The notes beneath the pieces are model-generated. The model was not told the origin of the DNA and did no database searches. It was given only the letters and a program-made list of their open reading frames with translations. Of a DNA stretch of 64,000 nucleotides, positions 8,560 to 17,774 are shown piece after piece. The position numbers were made by a program, and so were the translations under genes. Where the stretch lies: assembly GCF_000263635.1 (NCBI RefSeq), contig NZ_ADEV01000008.1, forward strand, positions 40,807-104,806, read 5' to 3'. Source of the stretch: Gardnerella greenwoodii 00703Dmash (GTDB lineage: Bacteria; Actinomycetota; Actinomycetes; Actinomycetales; Bifidobacteriaceae). Positions within the stretch are counted from its first letter, which is position 1. Every line of letters begins with the position of its first letter.

Positions 8560-9900
8560 ATGACGAAGATCATTCAGATTGGCGCAAATCATGCCGGCAC
8601 TGCCTGCGCTAACACAATTTTGAGCTACCCAGGAAACGAGCTTACAATTTACGATCAGAATAGCAATATTTCCTTCCTTGGCTGTGGCATGGCTTTGTGG
8701 ATTGGCAAGCAGATTCAAAGCAGCGACGGACTGTTCTACCAAAAGCCAGAAGATTTTGTTAAAAAAGGTGCTAAGGTAAATCTTGAAAGTAAAGTTTTAG
8801 ACATTGATTACGCAAAGAAAGAAGTAACAGTCGAACTTAAAGACGGCACTGTTATTCACGATTCTTACGACAAGCTGGTTCTTGCTACCGGCAGCCTTCC
8901 AAACAAGCCTCGCATTAAAGGCATCGACTTGGAAAACGTGCAAATGGTAAAGCTTTTCCAGAATGCGCAAACTGTTATTGCTAAACTGCAAGAACGCGAT
9001 TTCCATAATGTTGTGGTTCTTGGCGGCGGCTACATTGGCGTCGAACTTGCTGAAGCCTTCGAGCGTCTTGGTAAAAACGTGACCCTTATTGACATGGAAG
9101 ACCATATTCTTAACGGCTACTTTGACCCAGAGTTTTCCGATAATTTGAAGCAAATTATGGAGAATAAAGGCATTAAGTTTGAACTTGGTCAAACTGTTGA
9201 AGAAATTGTTGGAGACACTGAAGTCAAGGCTGTTAAAACAAGCAAAGGCACTTACGAAGCCGACATGGTGATTTGCGCTATTGGCTTCCACCCAAACGTT
9301 GCGCTCGGCAAAGATCACTTAAAGCAGTATGCTAACGGCGCTTTCCTTGTTGACAAGAAGCAGCAAACTTCCGATCCAGACGTGTACGCAATCGGCGACT
9401 GCGCTACGATTTACGACAATGCTCGAGACCGCGTGAACTACATTGCGCTCGCTACTAACGCCGTTCGAAGCGGCTTGATTGCAGGTCACAACGTTTGCGG
9501 AACTCCTGTAGAAACCGAGGGTGTGCAAGGCTCTAGCGCAATGATGATCTACGATTACAAGCTTGTTTGCACTGGCTTGAGCTTGACTGCCGCTCAAAAA
9601 GAGGGCATGGACGTTGATTACGTTGATTTTGAGGATACTCAAAAGCCTGCGTTTATGGAAGTTGAGAATCCAAAGGTGAAGATTCGCATCGTTTACAAGA
9701 AGGATACGAAGGTTATTGTTGGCTGCCAGTTGGCTTCTAACTACGATATGTCTGCCGCAATTCACCTGTTCTCGCTGGCTATTCAGAAGAAGGTCACGAT
9801 TAAAGAGCTTGCTCTGTGCGACATCTTCTTCATGCCTCACTTCAACCAGCCGTACAACTACATTACGATGGCTGCTTACACGGCTTTGTTGAAGGGATGA
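8560..9900 (+). CDS. nox: NADH oxidase, water-forming (Nox family)
   Basis: A 446-residue FAD-dependent oxidoreductase of the Nox/CoA-disulfide reductase group. It should oxidise NADH with O2, forming water, and so remove oxygen and regenerate NAD+. The FAD-binding site is IIQIGANHAGTACA (residues 4-17), the redox cysteine is Cys42 in ISFLGCGMA, the NAD site is VVVLGGGYIGVELAEAF, and the second FAD motif is VYAIGDCATIYD. The start at 8560 is where the family begins; the longer reading upstream is non-homologous. The length matches water-forming Nox enzymes. The neighbour 10087-11211 is another NAD(H)-linked enzyme, but a terminator separates them. Confidence 0.92.
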   Translation: MTKIIQIGANHAGTACANTILSYPGNELTIYDQNSNISFLGCGMALWIGKQIQSSDGLFYQKPEDFVKKGAKVNLESKVLDIDYAKKEVTVELKDGTVIHDSYDKLVLATGSLPNKPRIKGIDLENVQMVKLFQNAQTVIAKLQERDFHNVVVLGGGYIGVELAEAFERLGKNVTLIDMEDHILNGYFDPEFSDNLKQIMENKGIKFELGQTVEEIVGDTEVKAVKTSKGTYEADMVICAIGFHPNVALGKDHLKQYANGAFLVDKKQQTSDPDVYAIGDCATIYDNARDRVNYIALATNAVRSGLIAGHNVCGTPVETEGVQGSSAMMIYDYKLVCTGLSLTAAQKEGMDVDYVDFEDTQKPAFMEVENPKVKIRIVYKKDTKVIVGCQLASNYDMSAAIHLFSLAIQKKVTIKELALCDIFFMPHFNQPYNYITMAAYTALLKG

Positions 9901-9964
9901 TTAGACTTTGCTGATTAGCTTAGGCTGAATCACTTTTTCTGATTAGCTTAAATCACATTTATTA

Positions 9965-10010
9965 AACCAAGCAATCTGTTCTATAATGGAGCAGTTGCTT
10001 GGTTTTTTAA
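9965..10010 (+). terminator. Intrinsic terminator after nox
   Basis: Arms AACCAAGCAA (9965-9974) and TTGCTTGGTT (9995-10004) pair perfectly over 10 bp and lead into a run of T. The loop is 20 bases. Confidence 0.88.
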
Positions 10011-10086
10011 TCATCCGCGCACAAAAGAGCGCACAAAACGCGCACTATTAGCATAAGACATGCAGATTAAAACAAAGGAGTCTAGG

Positions 10087-11211
10087 ATGAAGCAGCTTTC
10101 TATTAAACCAACTATTCATAAGTTCGAGAACGCTCGCGATTTTGCGCAAGAATTCAAGCTCGGCAAAGGTGATTTGGTTATTACAAACCAGTATATTTGG
10201 GAGCCTTATTTTGGCGATTTGAATCTTGATTGCGACGTGATTTTCCAAGAAAAGTACGGCAAAGGCGAGCCGAGCGATGCAATGGTTGATGCAATCGTTA
10301 GCGACATTCACACTACTCCAAAGCGCGTGATTGGAATTGGTGGCGGCACTGTTTTGGATATTTCGAAGGTTTGTGCGTTGAAGCAAACAAGCCCGCTTGA
10401 AGACTTGGTTGACGGCAAGATTCCTGCACAAAAAGGCGCGGATCTTATTCTTGTTCCAACTACTTGCGGCACAGGCTCCGAAGTTACGAACGTTGCGGTG
10501 TTCTCGCTTACTAAGCGCAATACCAAGAAGGGTTTGGCGAACGATGCTTGCTATGCTACGGACGCTGTTCTTATTCCAGAATTGTTAAAGAGCCTGCCGG
10601 ATTACGTTTTTGCAACCAGCTCTATTGACGCTCTTACGCACTCGATTGAGTCCGCACTTTCTCCTATTGCAACCGAGCTTACAAAAATGTTTAGTTACAA
10701 GGCTTGCGGACTTATTTTGCAAAGTTATATGCGAGTTGTTAAAGAAGGCAGCAGCGCAAAAAGCCAAGTTGTAAGCGACTTGGTTTCGGCAAGTCTTTAC
10801 GCTGGTATTGCGTTTGGTAACGCTGGCTGCGGTTGCGTTCACGCGATGGCTTATCCGCTTGGTGGAACTTTCCATGTGGCTCATGGCGAAACGAATGCAG
10901 CTCTTCTTACCAGCGTTTTGCGATACTATGCTAAGCACGACGAAAATAGCGCAGAAAACACTGAGCTTTCTAAGCTTTTCGACTTCATGGCAAATATTCT
11001 TGAATGTCAGAAAACAGACGTATTAAATAAGCTTGACGAAGTTCTTATCACGATTCTTCCTAAGCACAAGCTTCACGAGTATGGCATGAGCGAGGATATG
11101 ATTCAAAGCTGGGCTTCGAGCGTTGTTAAAGAGCAGCAGCGACTTTTGAAGAATTCTTACATGCATATGGACGAATCTGCAATTGCCGAAGTCTACGCAT
11201 CTACTTTCTAA
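10087..11211 (+). CDS. Iron-containing alcohol dehydrogenase, 4-hydroxybutyrate dehydrogenase-like
   Basis: A 374-residue group III alcohol dehydrogenase. The nucleotide site is IGIGGGTVLDISKV, then the family block VPTTCGTGSEVTNV. Metal ligands are in DALTHSIES and in HAMAYPLGGTFHVAHGE. From memory of the family, the closest fit is 4-hydroxybutyrate dehydrogenase of Clostridium kluyveri type: the start (LSIKPTIHKFENA), the EKYGKGEPSDAM block and the C-terminal REYGM-like segment correspond. It would interconvert 4-hydroxybutyrate and succinate semialdehyde with NAD(H), but substrate is an inference. An AAGGAG site lies just before the ATG at 10087. Confidence 0.83.
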   Translation: MKQLSIKPTIHKFENARDFAQEFKLGKGDLVITNQYIWEPYFGDLNLDCDVIFQEKYGKGEPSDAMVDAIVSDIHTTPKRVIGIGGGTVLDISKVCALKQTSPLEDLVDGKIPAQKGADLILVPTTCGTGSEVTNVAVFSLTKRNTKKGLANDACYATDAVLIPELLKSLPDYVFATSSIDALTHSIESALSPIATELTKMFSYKACGLILQSYMRVVKEGSSAKSQVVSDLVSASLYAGIAFGNAGCGCVHAMAYPLGGTFHVAHGETNAALLTSVLRYYAKHDENSAENTELSKLFDFMANILECQKTDVLNKLDEVLITILPKHKLHEYGMSEDMIQSWASSVVKEQQRLLKNSYMHMDESAIAEVYASTF

Positions 11212-11315
11212 AGTCAGATCTAGAAAACTTACTTTCTAGAATTTGTTGATTTTAATTGCGTTTTACTAGTTTTTCACAATAAAACAAAAGCAAAATCACA
11301 AAAGCAAAATCCAAA

Positions 11316-11352
11316 AAGACCCCACAAATAAATGTGGGGTCTTTATTTTATT
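11316..11352 (+). terminator. Intrinsic terminator after the alcohol dehydrogenase
   Basis: AAGACCCCACA (11316-11326) pairs with TGTGGGGTCTT (11333-11343), followed by TATTTTATTT. A-rich sequence precedes it, so it may also serve the minus strand. Confidence 0.88.
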
Positions 11353-11425
11353 TGTAGCAACTATTAGACTAACGCAACTATTTCAGCTACTACAGCTACT
11401 TCAAATATTTCTAATTGAACAATAG

Positions 11426-12613
11426 CTATTCAATAACTTTAAGATTGTGCAAACGAGGCTCACCCAAAGGCAATCCAGTATCCGAAGGGAAGAATCCATC
11501 ATTTACAATAAAACTTACATAAACTTTCTTATTAACATACTTCTCCATGATTTGTTTAGCCTGACTGCCATCCTCAATCGCCATCATAGTTGCATCGCTA
11601 GGATGAGGCGGATTGCCCATATCGCCGCTGTGATGCAAAGTAACGCTGGTTTTATTATCCAGAATAAGAATCATGAAAATTTGATTAGTATCTGAATATC
11701 CCGGATTAGGATCTTGAATATTTTGCGCTTCAAGAACCTGGTTGTATGACAAAACCTTCACAGTTCCGGAAACTACTTGCCTTCCGCTTGCTTTTTCAGC
11801 TTTAATCTTACTATCTAAAGATTCGCCACTAGCAGCTTTCTTAGAATCGGCTTTCTTACTAGCTTTCTTGTCAGACTTCTTTTCAGACTTATTAGAATCC
11901 TTATCTTCTGAATTAGAGTCACTGCCTTTATTACTTACAGACTTCTTATAAGTATTATCTTCAGTTTTTGCCAAATTATCGAGAAGTGTAGTGTCATCTG
12001 TACTGACAAAATTAATATCTTTTATATTCTGTTTAGGAAGATCAAAGATTGTTCCAGACCAGTATTTTTCTTGTTTAAGAGGATTGCTGTCAGCAATATT
12101 CATAGTAACCTTATAAGCCTCAGTATCCCCTGTTCCAGAAGACCACTCAACATATCTTAATGAATTGCTGTCTGCGTATTGCGATAACGAAGCCCTAAAA
12201 CCGCCAGCTGAACTAACGCCATCGCAAATTAAATCATTGGAAGAAACAACGTCACTGTAATCTTTATTTGCAGCAAAAACCTTCGAACATGACACATATT
12301 TATAATTTTTACGAAGAATAAGCTCCGGAATATCCCTATCGCTCATATTGACTAACGCGTAAGAATACTTACTTTTGCTAGTATCAATTTCTGAATCAGC
12401 TTCATTAAGCTTATAGTTATCAGCGTTTGATAAAACTTTTTTATATAAAGCTGCTACTTTTGTATTAATAACATTAACTTTTTTTGCACTATCAGCAGCT
12501 TTTGTATTTGCGCTATTTTGATTCGAGCATCCAGCACATAATGGCACGAAAAGAAATAGCGATAGCACTAACGCAATAAATTTTTTTAGCTTCAACGCAA
12601 TTCTACTAGGCAT
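11426..12613 (-). CDS. Lipoprotein of unknown function with Lys/Ser/Asp-rich linker
   Basis: A 395-residue secreted lipoprotein: signal peptide LKLKKFIALVLSLFLFVPL and lipobox LCAGC at about residues 26-30. Two globular parts (about 45-215 and 285-395) are joined by a linker of about 50 residues rich in K, S, D and A that probably spans the cell wall. The C-terminal part (SGTVKVLSYNQVLEAQ, then DNKTSVTLHHSGDMG) resembles conserved bifidobacterial secreted proteins without known activity. No catalytic motif was recognised. Confidence 0.78.
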   Translation of the reverse strand: MPSRIALKLKKFIALVLSLFLFVPLCAGCSNQNSANTKAADSAKKVNVINTKVAALYKKVLSNADNYKLNEADSEIDTSKSKYSYALVNMSDRDIPELILRKNYKYVSCSKVFAANKDYSDVVSSNDLICDGVSSAGGFRASLSQYADSNSLRYVEWSSGTGDTEAYKVTMNIADSNPLKQEKYWSGTIFDLPKQNIKDINFVSTDDTTLLDNLAKTEDNTYKKSVSNKGSDSNSEDKDSNKSEKKSDKKASKKADSKKAASGESLDSKIKAEKASGRQVVSGTVKVLSYNQVLEAQNIQDPNPGYSDTNQIFMILILDNKTSVTLHHSGDMGNPPHPSDATMMAIEDGSQAKQIMEKYVNKKVYVSFIVNDGFFPSDTGLPLGEPRLHNLKVIE

Positions 12614-12717
12614 GACTACCCCTTCTCAAACTTTAACTAATTATAAGCAAGCAAGTTAAATATTCTAATACTACGTTGTAATATTTGAAAACTGCGTAAA
12701 TTTGGGTTAATGAAATA

Positions 12718-12757
12718 TAAAAAGCCTGCGCAAAAGCTATTCACTCCTACGCAGGCT
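12718..12757 (-). terminator. Intrinsic terminator after the YhgE/Pip operon
   Basis: On the minus strand AGCCTGCG (12757-12750) pairs with CGCAGGCT (12730-12723), followed by TTTTTATATTT. It lies 20 bp beyond the stop of the YhgE-like gene. Confidence 0.8.
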
Positions 12758-12776
12758 AGTATTAAATAAGCAACGC

Positions 12777-14855
12777 TTATGCTTCAAGCGTTATTACAGG
12801 ATGCAAATCAAACATTGTTACAGTGCGCTTCATGCGGCAGGCAATGCTTGTTATAGCAATCGCAATAACGCCGAAAAGAACAAGCATTCCAATGCCAGAG
12901 ACTATTTCACCACTGTTCTTTCCAGCCATTGCTTGACGCAACCCCATAATCGAGTACGTCATTGGCAAGTACGGGTGAACAGCTCTAAAGAACGCCGGCG
13001 TCATTTGCACTGGGAACGTTCCTGCAGAGCTTGTAATTTGCAACATAAGCAGCACAATCGCAACGATTCGCCCTGGTATGTGGAACACCACCATAATCAT
13101 TTGCATTATTGCCATAAACATTATGGACGCAATAATTCCAAGACCGTAGAACGCAAGAACATTGTCAATCTGCAGCTTTAATACCAAATGCACTACGCCC
13201 ATAAGAATTACAGCCTGCACAACGCCCATAATCACAAACGGCGTCAAGCTAATAAGCGCGCTTTTAAGCGGATTCATGCCGTTTAGTATCGCTCGCCTAT
13301 CCATAACTCTCAAAACGAATGTTGCCATAAGAGCACCAACCCAAAGGGCGATGGAAATAAAGTAAGGAGCAAAACCAGTTCCATAGTTTTCAACGTGCGA
13401 ATACTCGTGCTCCTCCAAGGAAACTGGTGCGCTCATCATTTTACTTTTTTGAACAATACCGTTTACTTTTCCAGACTTTTGAGCATCTTTAAGCCCGTCA
13501 TGCAATTTCTTAGCACCATCAACAAGCTTTGGAGTGTTATCAGATAGCTTCTTAACACCGGAATTAAGCTGATTAGAACCGTTCACTATTTTTGAAGAAC
13601 CTTGTGCAGCTTCATTCACACCACTATTTAGCTTCTCACTACCGTTACTTACTTGAGCCAAACCGTCAGCAAGCTTGTTTGTGCCAGCAACTAACTTATT
13701 CGAACCAACATTAACTTTCTCCATACCTTGCATAAGAGCGTCAGCACCGCCCTTTATTTGCAAGCTTCCTGCAGAAAGCTTGTCTGCTCCAGCGCTTAAA
13801 GCAGAAAGATTTGTTTCTAGAAGATTAGAATTTTCACCTAATCCTTCTGCCAAACTTTGCAAATTAGCAAGCACGTCTTCCTTTGTTACTGCTGGGTTTT
13901 GCGCTTGCATAAGAAGACCAGTAATTTGTGCTTTTGTTTCAGCGTTTCCAGCTTTAACATGTTCTTCTAATTCGTTGCTAGAAGCTGCAAGCTTTTGAGC
14001 TCCTTCATAGAATTCGTCTGTTGCAGCCGATAGCCTTTGCGTTCCTTCGCTTAACTGTTGAGCTCCGTTTGCTAAATCTTGCGTTTTTTGTGCAAGATAT
14101 TGAGCTCCTTCTTTGCTACGAGCATTGGCTTCAGTTAGCGTATTCGCGCCTTTTTGAAGCTCCCCTAATCCGCCTTGAAGTTTTTGCAAAGATTGCGAAA
14201 GTTTATTCGATCCATCTGCAAGCTTATTTATTCCGCCTTGCAAAGACTTTGAACCTTCATGCAGCGCTCCAGCACCGTTTGCAGCAGCACCAAGAGAATC
14301 CGAAGCCGAGTTGACTTTTGCAAACATGTGCTCCCAATACTCTTGAGCAATCGCCTCGCTAATCTCAGTACGCATAGTGCGGAAAGCAGTTTTACCAATT
14401 TGCGAAGCCAGCATATTGCTTGCTTGATCATACTTTACGTGAAGCTTTGCTTTAGTAGGAGTATCGTATTGCGCGGAAGCAATGCACTTACTGAAAGAAG
14501 CTGGAATAGTTGCCACCATAAAATAATTGCCATTTTTAAGACCCTTATTCGCTTCGGCACTATTTACAAAATTCCATTGGAAACCTTCACTACCGTCTTT
14601 TTGATTCTTTAAACGAGTTTTGATTTCGTTTCCAATGTTTCGCATTTTGCCGTTAATCATAGCGCCATTGTCTTCAACAACAACAGCCACAGGCACAGTA
14701 TCCAAAGTCTTATAAGGATTTGTAAATGCCCATAAGTAAAGCGATCCGTATAAAAGTGGAATCAAAGCTACGGCTCCAATAACAAGCTTTCGAGCTTTTC
14801 CTTTCATCATGTTGTTAAGCTCACGAAATGCAAGAGCAATAGTATTAACGCGCAT
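12777..14855 (-). CDS. YhgE/Pip-family ABC export membrane protein
   Basis: A 692-residue membrane protein. One N-terminal helix (LVIGAVALIPLLYGSLYLWAF) is followed by the YhgE/Pip extracellular start (NPYKTLDTVPVAVV-DNGA). A long extracellular stalk (about 200-480) carries repeated L-x-x-G-x-x-x-L heptads (LHEGSKSLQGGINKLADGSNKL and so on). Six or so helices of ABC-2 type form the C-terminus. Relatives include phage-infection protein Pip and type VII-linked YhgE; substrates are unknown. The start at 14855 overlaps the end of the ATPase gene by 11 bp, so the two are coupled and should form one transporter. Confidence 0.87.
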   Translation of the reverse strand: MRVNTIALAFRELNNMMKGKARKLVIGAVALIPLLYGSLYLWAFTNPYKTLDTVPVAVVVEDNGAMINGKMRNIGNEIKTRLKNQKDGSEGFQWNFVNSAEANKGLKNGNYFMVATIPASFSKCIASAQYDTPTKAKLHVKYDQASNMLASQIGKTAFRTMRTEISEAIAQEYWEHMFAKVNSASDSLGAAANGAGALHEGSKSLQGGINKLADGSNKLSQSLQKLQGGLGELQKGANTLTEANARSKEGAQYLAQKTQDLANGAQQLSEGTQRLSAATDEFYEGAQKLAASSNELEEHVKAGNAETKAQITGLLMQAQNPAVTKEDVLANLQSLAEGLGENSNLLETNLSALSAGADKLSAGSLQIKGGADALMQGMEKVNVGSNKLVAGTNKLADGLAQVSNGSEKLNSGVNEAAQGSSKIVNGSNQLNSGVKKLSDNTPKLVDGAKKLHDGLKDAQKSGKVNGIVQKSKMMSAPVSLEEHEYSHVENYGTGFAPYFISIALWVGALMATFVLRVMDRRAILNGMNPLKSALISLTPFVIMGVVQAVILMGVVHLVLKLQIDNVLAFYGLGIIASIMFMAIMQMIMVVFHIPGRIVAIVLLMLQITSSAGTFPVQMTPAFFRAVHPYLPMTYSIMGLRQAMAGKNSGEIVSGIGMLVLFGVIAIAITSIACRMKRTVTMFDLHPVITLEA

Positions 14856-15612
14856 TATTTTCACCACCATTTGCTTCACGTTCACCAAGCTGAGAATCAG
14901 TATGAGAATTTTCTGTTTTCTCATTATTTGGCATAAGTCTTAATACTTGATCCGCTTGCTTTTCTAACTCACTTTGCAAAACTCCAACAAGGCAGGAGCA
15001 GTAGTTTTTGCTAACGTATTCGCGAATATCGGAAAGTAAGCATTCGCTTTGCTCACTAGTAAGCTCCGTTTCAATTCCATCAACAAATAGCAACCACGGC
15101 TTTTTTAGCAAAGCCAACGCAATTGCCAAGCGCATGCGCTCGCACGGAGTCAACTCTCCTATTGCTGTTTTGTGAGGAGAAAATACTTTCCACTGCGCAA
15201 GAAGATTGTACGCGTATTGGCGCAATGCTTCGCGATTTTTTACATCATTTTTATACTGTTCGCGAAATAGTGGCGAAGATGATGCGAGTTTTAGCTCACT
15301 CATCAAAACTTCTTCTATTGTTTGCGTTTTGTAGAATTCGTTAATTCCGTTGAATAATCCCAATCCCACGTATTGACGAGATTCTTTAAAATCGCTAGGA
15401 AGAGTTGCGTCCGCAATAGTAAGAGTTCCGTTCGTAAATTTCATATAACCAGACAGTGCAAGTAGCAAAGCTGATTTTCCAGAGCCGTGTTCGCCTGATA
15501 TTGCAACGATTTGATGAGCTTCTACTTTTAATGACACATCCCAAAATGGTGTTCTTCTAAATCTTTGTAAACCTAATTCTTTAGCTTCTAAAAGCATTTT
15601 ACTATCTTTCAT
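14845..15612 (-). CDS. ABC transporter ATP-binding protein with degenerate catalytic motifs
   Basis: About 255 residues, paired with the YhgE/Pip permease. Walker A is intact (GEHGSGKSALL). The signature is LTPCERMRLA instead of LSGGQ. After the Walker B strand (PWLLFVDGIE) the usual catalytic Glu following Asp is a Gly. Hydrolysis may be weak, or the subunit may work with an altered mechanism. The start is uncertain: ATGs at 15612 and 15597 and a TTG at 15636 are all in frame and none has a strong ribosome site. The C-terminus is charged and ends in the overlap with the permease gene. Confidence 0.8.
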   Translation of the reverse strand: MKDSKMLLEAKELGLQRFRRTPFWDVSLKVEAHQIVAISGEHGSGKSALLLALSGYMKFTNGTLTIADATLPSDFKESRQYVGLGLFNGINEFYKTQTIEEVLMSELKLASSSPLFREQYKNDVKNREALRQYAYNLLAQWKVFSPHKTAIGELTPCERMRLAIALALLKKPWLLFVDGIETELTSEQSECLLSDIREYVSKNYCSCLVGVLQSELEKQADQVLRLMPNNEKTENSHTDSQLGEREANGGENNAR

Positions 15613-15636
15613 AATTTGTATGTTTGACGCTTGCAA

Positions 15637-16152
15637 TTAAGATATGGCGTAGTATCTTTTTTACTTAGAGCGCCAGGCATTCCTCCTTACTCTAAATACT
15701 CTAAATAACTTATTTGCAGTTTTCAGTTTTTAGTTTTCAGTTTTTTGTTTATTGTTTATTTTTGGATTTTCGCAATTAGCAAAACAATTTTTAATTTTCA
15801 CATTGCTTTATCGCTATTTTTCAGCGGTAAACTCACGTTGCAATGATGCAATAAAACGGTGCAAAACCGAACATTTGGTGATTTATCAATTCTTCACCAC
15901 TAATCACTTAGAATACTCTTTTGTGCAAACAATTGTTGAGTTACACTAATTTTTTTATTTAATTGTTTATACTTTATATTTATTTAAGAAACAAGTTGTA
16001 AACACTTCCATGCTATATTGTCTTTAATTACTAAATGTAAGAAATACATATGTAAGAATACGTATGCAAAAAATACAGACGTAGGCAATACGAAATAAAA
16101 CGTATTGCTTCAAACAATATATTAAATTCAAGCATTTAAAGGGGTGAACGGC
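15637..16152. promoter_or_regulatory. Intergenic region with an inverted repeat before the antiporter gene
   Basis: About 510 bp of AT-rich DNA with low-complexity TTTTCAG repeats near 15715-15745. The useful signal is the inverted repeat GCAATACG (16085-16092) / CGTATTGC (16101-16108) about 45 bp before the antiporter start, a candidate operator. No gene is supported. Confidence 0.45.
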
Positions 16153-17493
16153 ATGCTAAGTTTGCAAATTTTAAATATTATATTTAATCCGGTTATTGTG
16201 TCGGTTGTAGTGCTATGCGCACTTAGTCTTGCAAAACTTAATGTTTTGCTATCAATGATAGTAGCTTGCGTTGCAGGTGGCATTGCCGGTCATCTTCCGC
16301 TTTTTGGAGATGGAAATCACACAATTATGGCGTTGCTTTGCGACGGTTTCTCCACCAACGCACAAACTGCGCTCGCCTACATTTTGCTTGGTACTTTTGC
16401 GGAAGCAATTACAGCAACCGGTTTGGCTCAAATTATTTCTAAAAAAATTAGCAAAATTATTGGCATGAAAAAGTACGCTCTACTTGCCGTACTAACTCTA
16501 ATTGCGTGCATGTCTCAAAATATTGTGCCAGTTCACATTGCTTACATTCCTATTCTTATTCCGCCGATTTTACGAATTATGAACGAACTTAAGATTGACC
16601 GACGAGCAGCTGCATGCTGTACTGCTTTTGGTCTTGAAGTTCCGTACATTGCAATCCCGTTTGGATTTGGCTTAATTTTCCAAACTGTTATTGCTACGAA
16701 TCTTTCTAAAAACGGCATGAAAGTTAGCGTTGCAGACGTTAGCGCCGTGAACTGGTATTTAGGCGCTGCAATGCTCGCAGCACTACTGTTTGCAGTTTTT
16801 GTTCTATACAGAAAGCCTCGCGAATATGAAACTACTGAGGCAGATACTAAAGCCGCAGACGCTGTTGTTGGACCTCTTAACAAACGCCACTACGTAACCA
16901 TTCTTGCAATTATTGTTGTTGTAGTAGTGCAAGTTATTAGTAAGGATCTTTCGCTTTCTTCTCTTGCAGGTCTTGCAACTATGATTATTTTTGGAGCAGT
17001 TGCATGGAAGGATATTGATAAGCAGCTTGCCGGCGGTGTAAAACTCATGGGTCTTATTGCTTTCGTTATGCTTATTGCTGGCGGCTACGCTAACGTTATT
17101 CAAGCAACAGGCGGAGTTGAGGAGCTTGTGCACTTGGGTGTTGCAGCTATGGGACAGAACAAAATTATTGCCGCGTTTGTGATTACGATTATTGGTTTGC
17201 TTGTTACTATGGGCATTGGCACTTCCTTTGGCACAGTTCCTATTCTTGCGGTTTTGTTCGTGCCTCTTTGCCAGAGCATTGGTTTTAGCACTCCTGCAAC
17301 GATTCTTCTTATGTCTTCTGCTGCAGCTCTTGGAGACGCAGGCTCCCCTGCTTCCGACACCACGCTCGGGCCTACTGCCGGCTTAAACGCGGACGGTCAA
17401 CACAGTCATATTTGGGATACTTGCGTTCCAACATTCCTTATTTTCAATATTCCGCTTATGGCTGCCGGCATTGTAATATCACAGTTTATTTAG
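16153..17493 (+). CDS. Na+/H+ antiporter family (YuiF/NhaC-like) transporter
   Basis: A 446-residue membrane protein with about 11-12 helices. The family landmarks are the mid-protein FGLEVPYIAIPFGFG block, GTSFGTVPILAVLFVPL, and the C-terminal signature GDAGSPASDTTLGPTAGLNADGQHSHIWD. It would exchange Na+ and H+, or carry an organic substrate: members related to YuiF have been linked to amino acids. The ATG at 16153 has AGGGG 8 bases upstream; a GTG at 16144 is in frame but overlaps that site. It is a single-gene unit ended by its own terminator. Confidence 0.85.
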   Translation: MLSLQILNIIFNPVIVSVVVLCALSLAKLNVLLSMIVACVAGGIAGHLPLFGDGNHTIMALLCDGFSTNAQTALAYILLGTFAEAITATGLAQIISKKISKIIGMKKYALLAVLTLIACMSQNIVPVHIAYIPILIPPILRIMNELKIDRRAAACCTAFGLEVPYIAIPFGFGLIFQTVIATNLSKNGMKVSVADVSAVNWYLGAAMLAALLFAVFVLYRKPREYETTEADTKAADAVVGPLNKRHYVTILAIIVVVVVQVISKDLSLSSLAGLATMIIFGAVAWKDIDKQLAGGVKLMGLIAFVMLIAGGYANVIQATGGVEELVHLGVAAMGQNKIIAAFVITIIGLLVTMGIGTSFGTVPILAVLFVPLCQSIGFSTPATILLMSSAAALGDAGSPASDTTLGPTAGLNADGQHSHIWDTCVPTFLIFNIPLMAAGIVISQFI

Positions 17494-17570
17494 CAGATTA
17501 TTTCCGAAAACACGGCAAGTAAAAAACACAACTAGCAAATAATTGCAACTAGCGAATAACGCAAGTAACC

Positions 17571-17617
17571 AATAAACGCCAGTAGAGTTGAAATAAACTC
17601 CCTGGCGTTTATTTTTA
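17571..17617 (+). terminator. Intrinsic terminator after the antiporter gene
   Basis: AATAAACGCCAG (17571-17582) pairs with CTGGCGTTTATT (17602-17613), enclosing a smaller GAGTT/AACTC stem, followed by TTTAAG. Confidence 0.85.
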
Positions 17618-17632
17618 AGCACCAATCAACCA

Positions 17633-17677
17633 CAAGTAGCCAATCAATGCAAATCTGCAGTTAATGGACACTAGCGC
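17633..17677. repeat. Dispersed AGTAGCCAATC hairpin repeat, copy 1
   Basis: Begins CAAGTAGCCAATCAATGC and continues with a TGCA core and TTAATGG. It matches copies at 18621, 22419 and 25446. Its second arm (TGGACACT) is partly decayed. Confidence 0.7.
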
Positions 17678-17774
17678 ATGACTACGTTAGACGCATCAGC
17701 ACACGAGGATCTGCGCTATTTTATTCGGCGATGTTTTTGATTCTACCTCTTATTTGCGCATCAGTTAAATTCAC

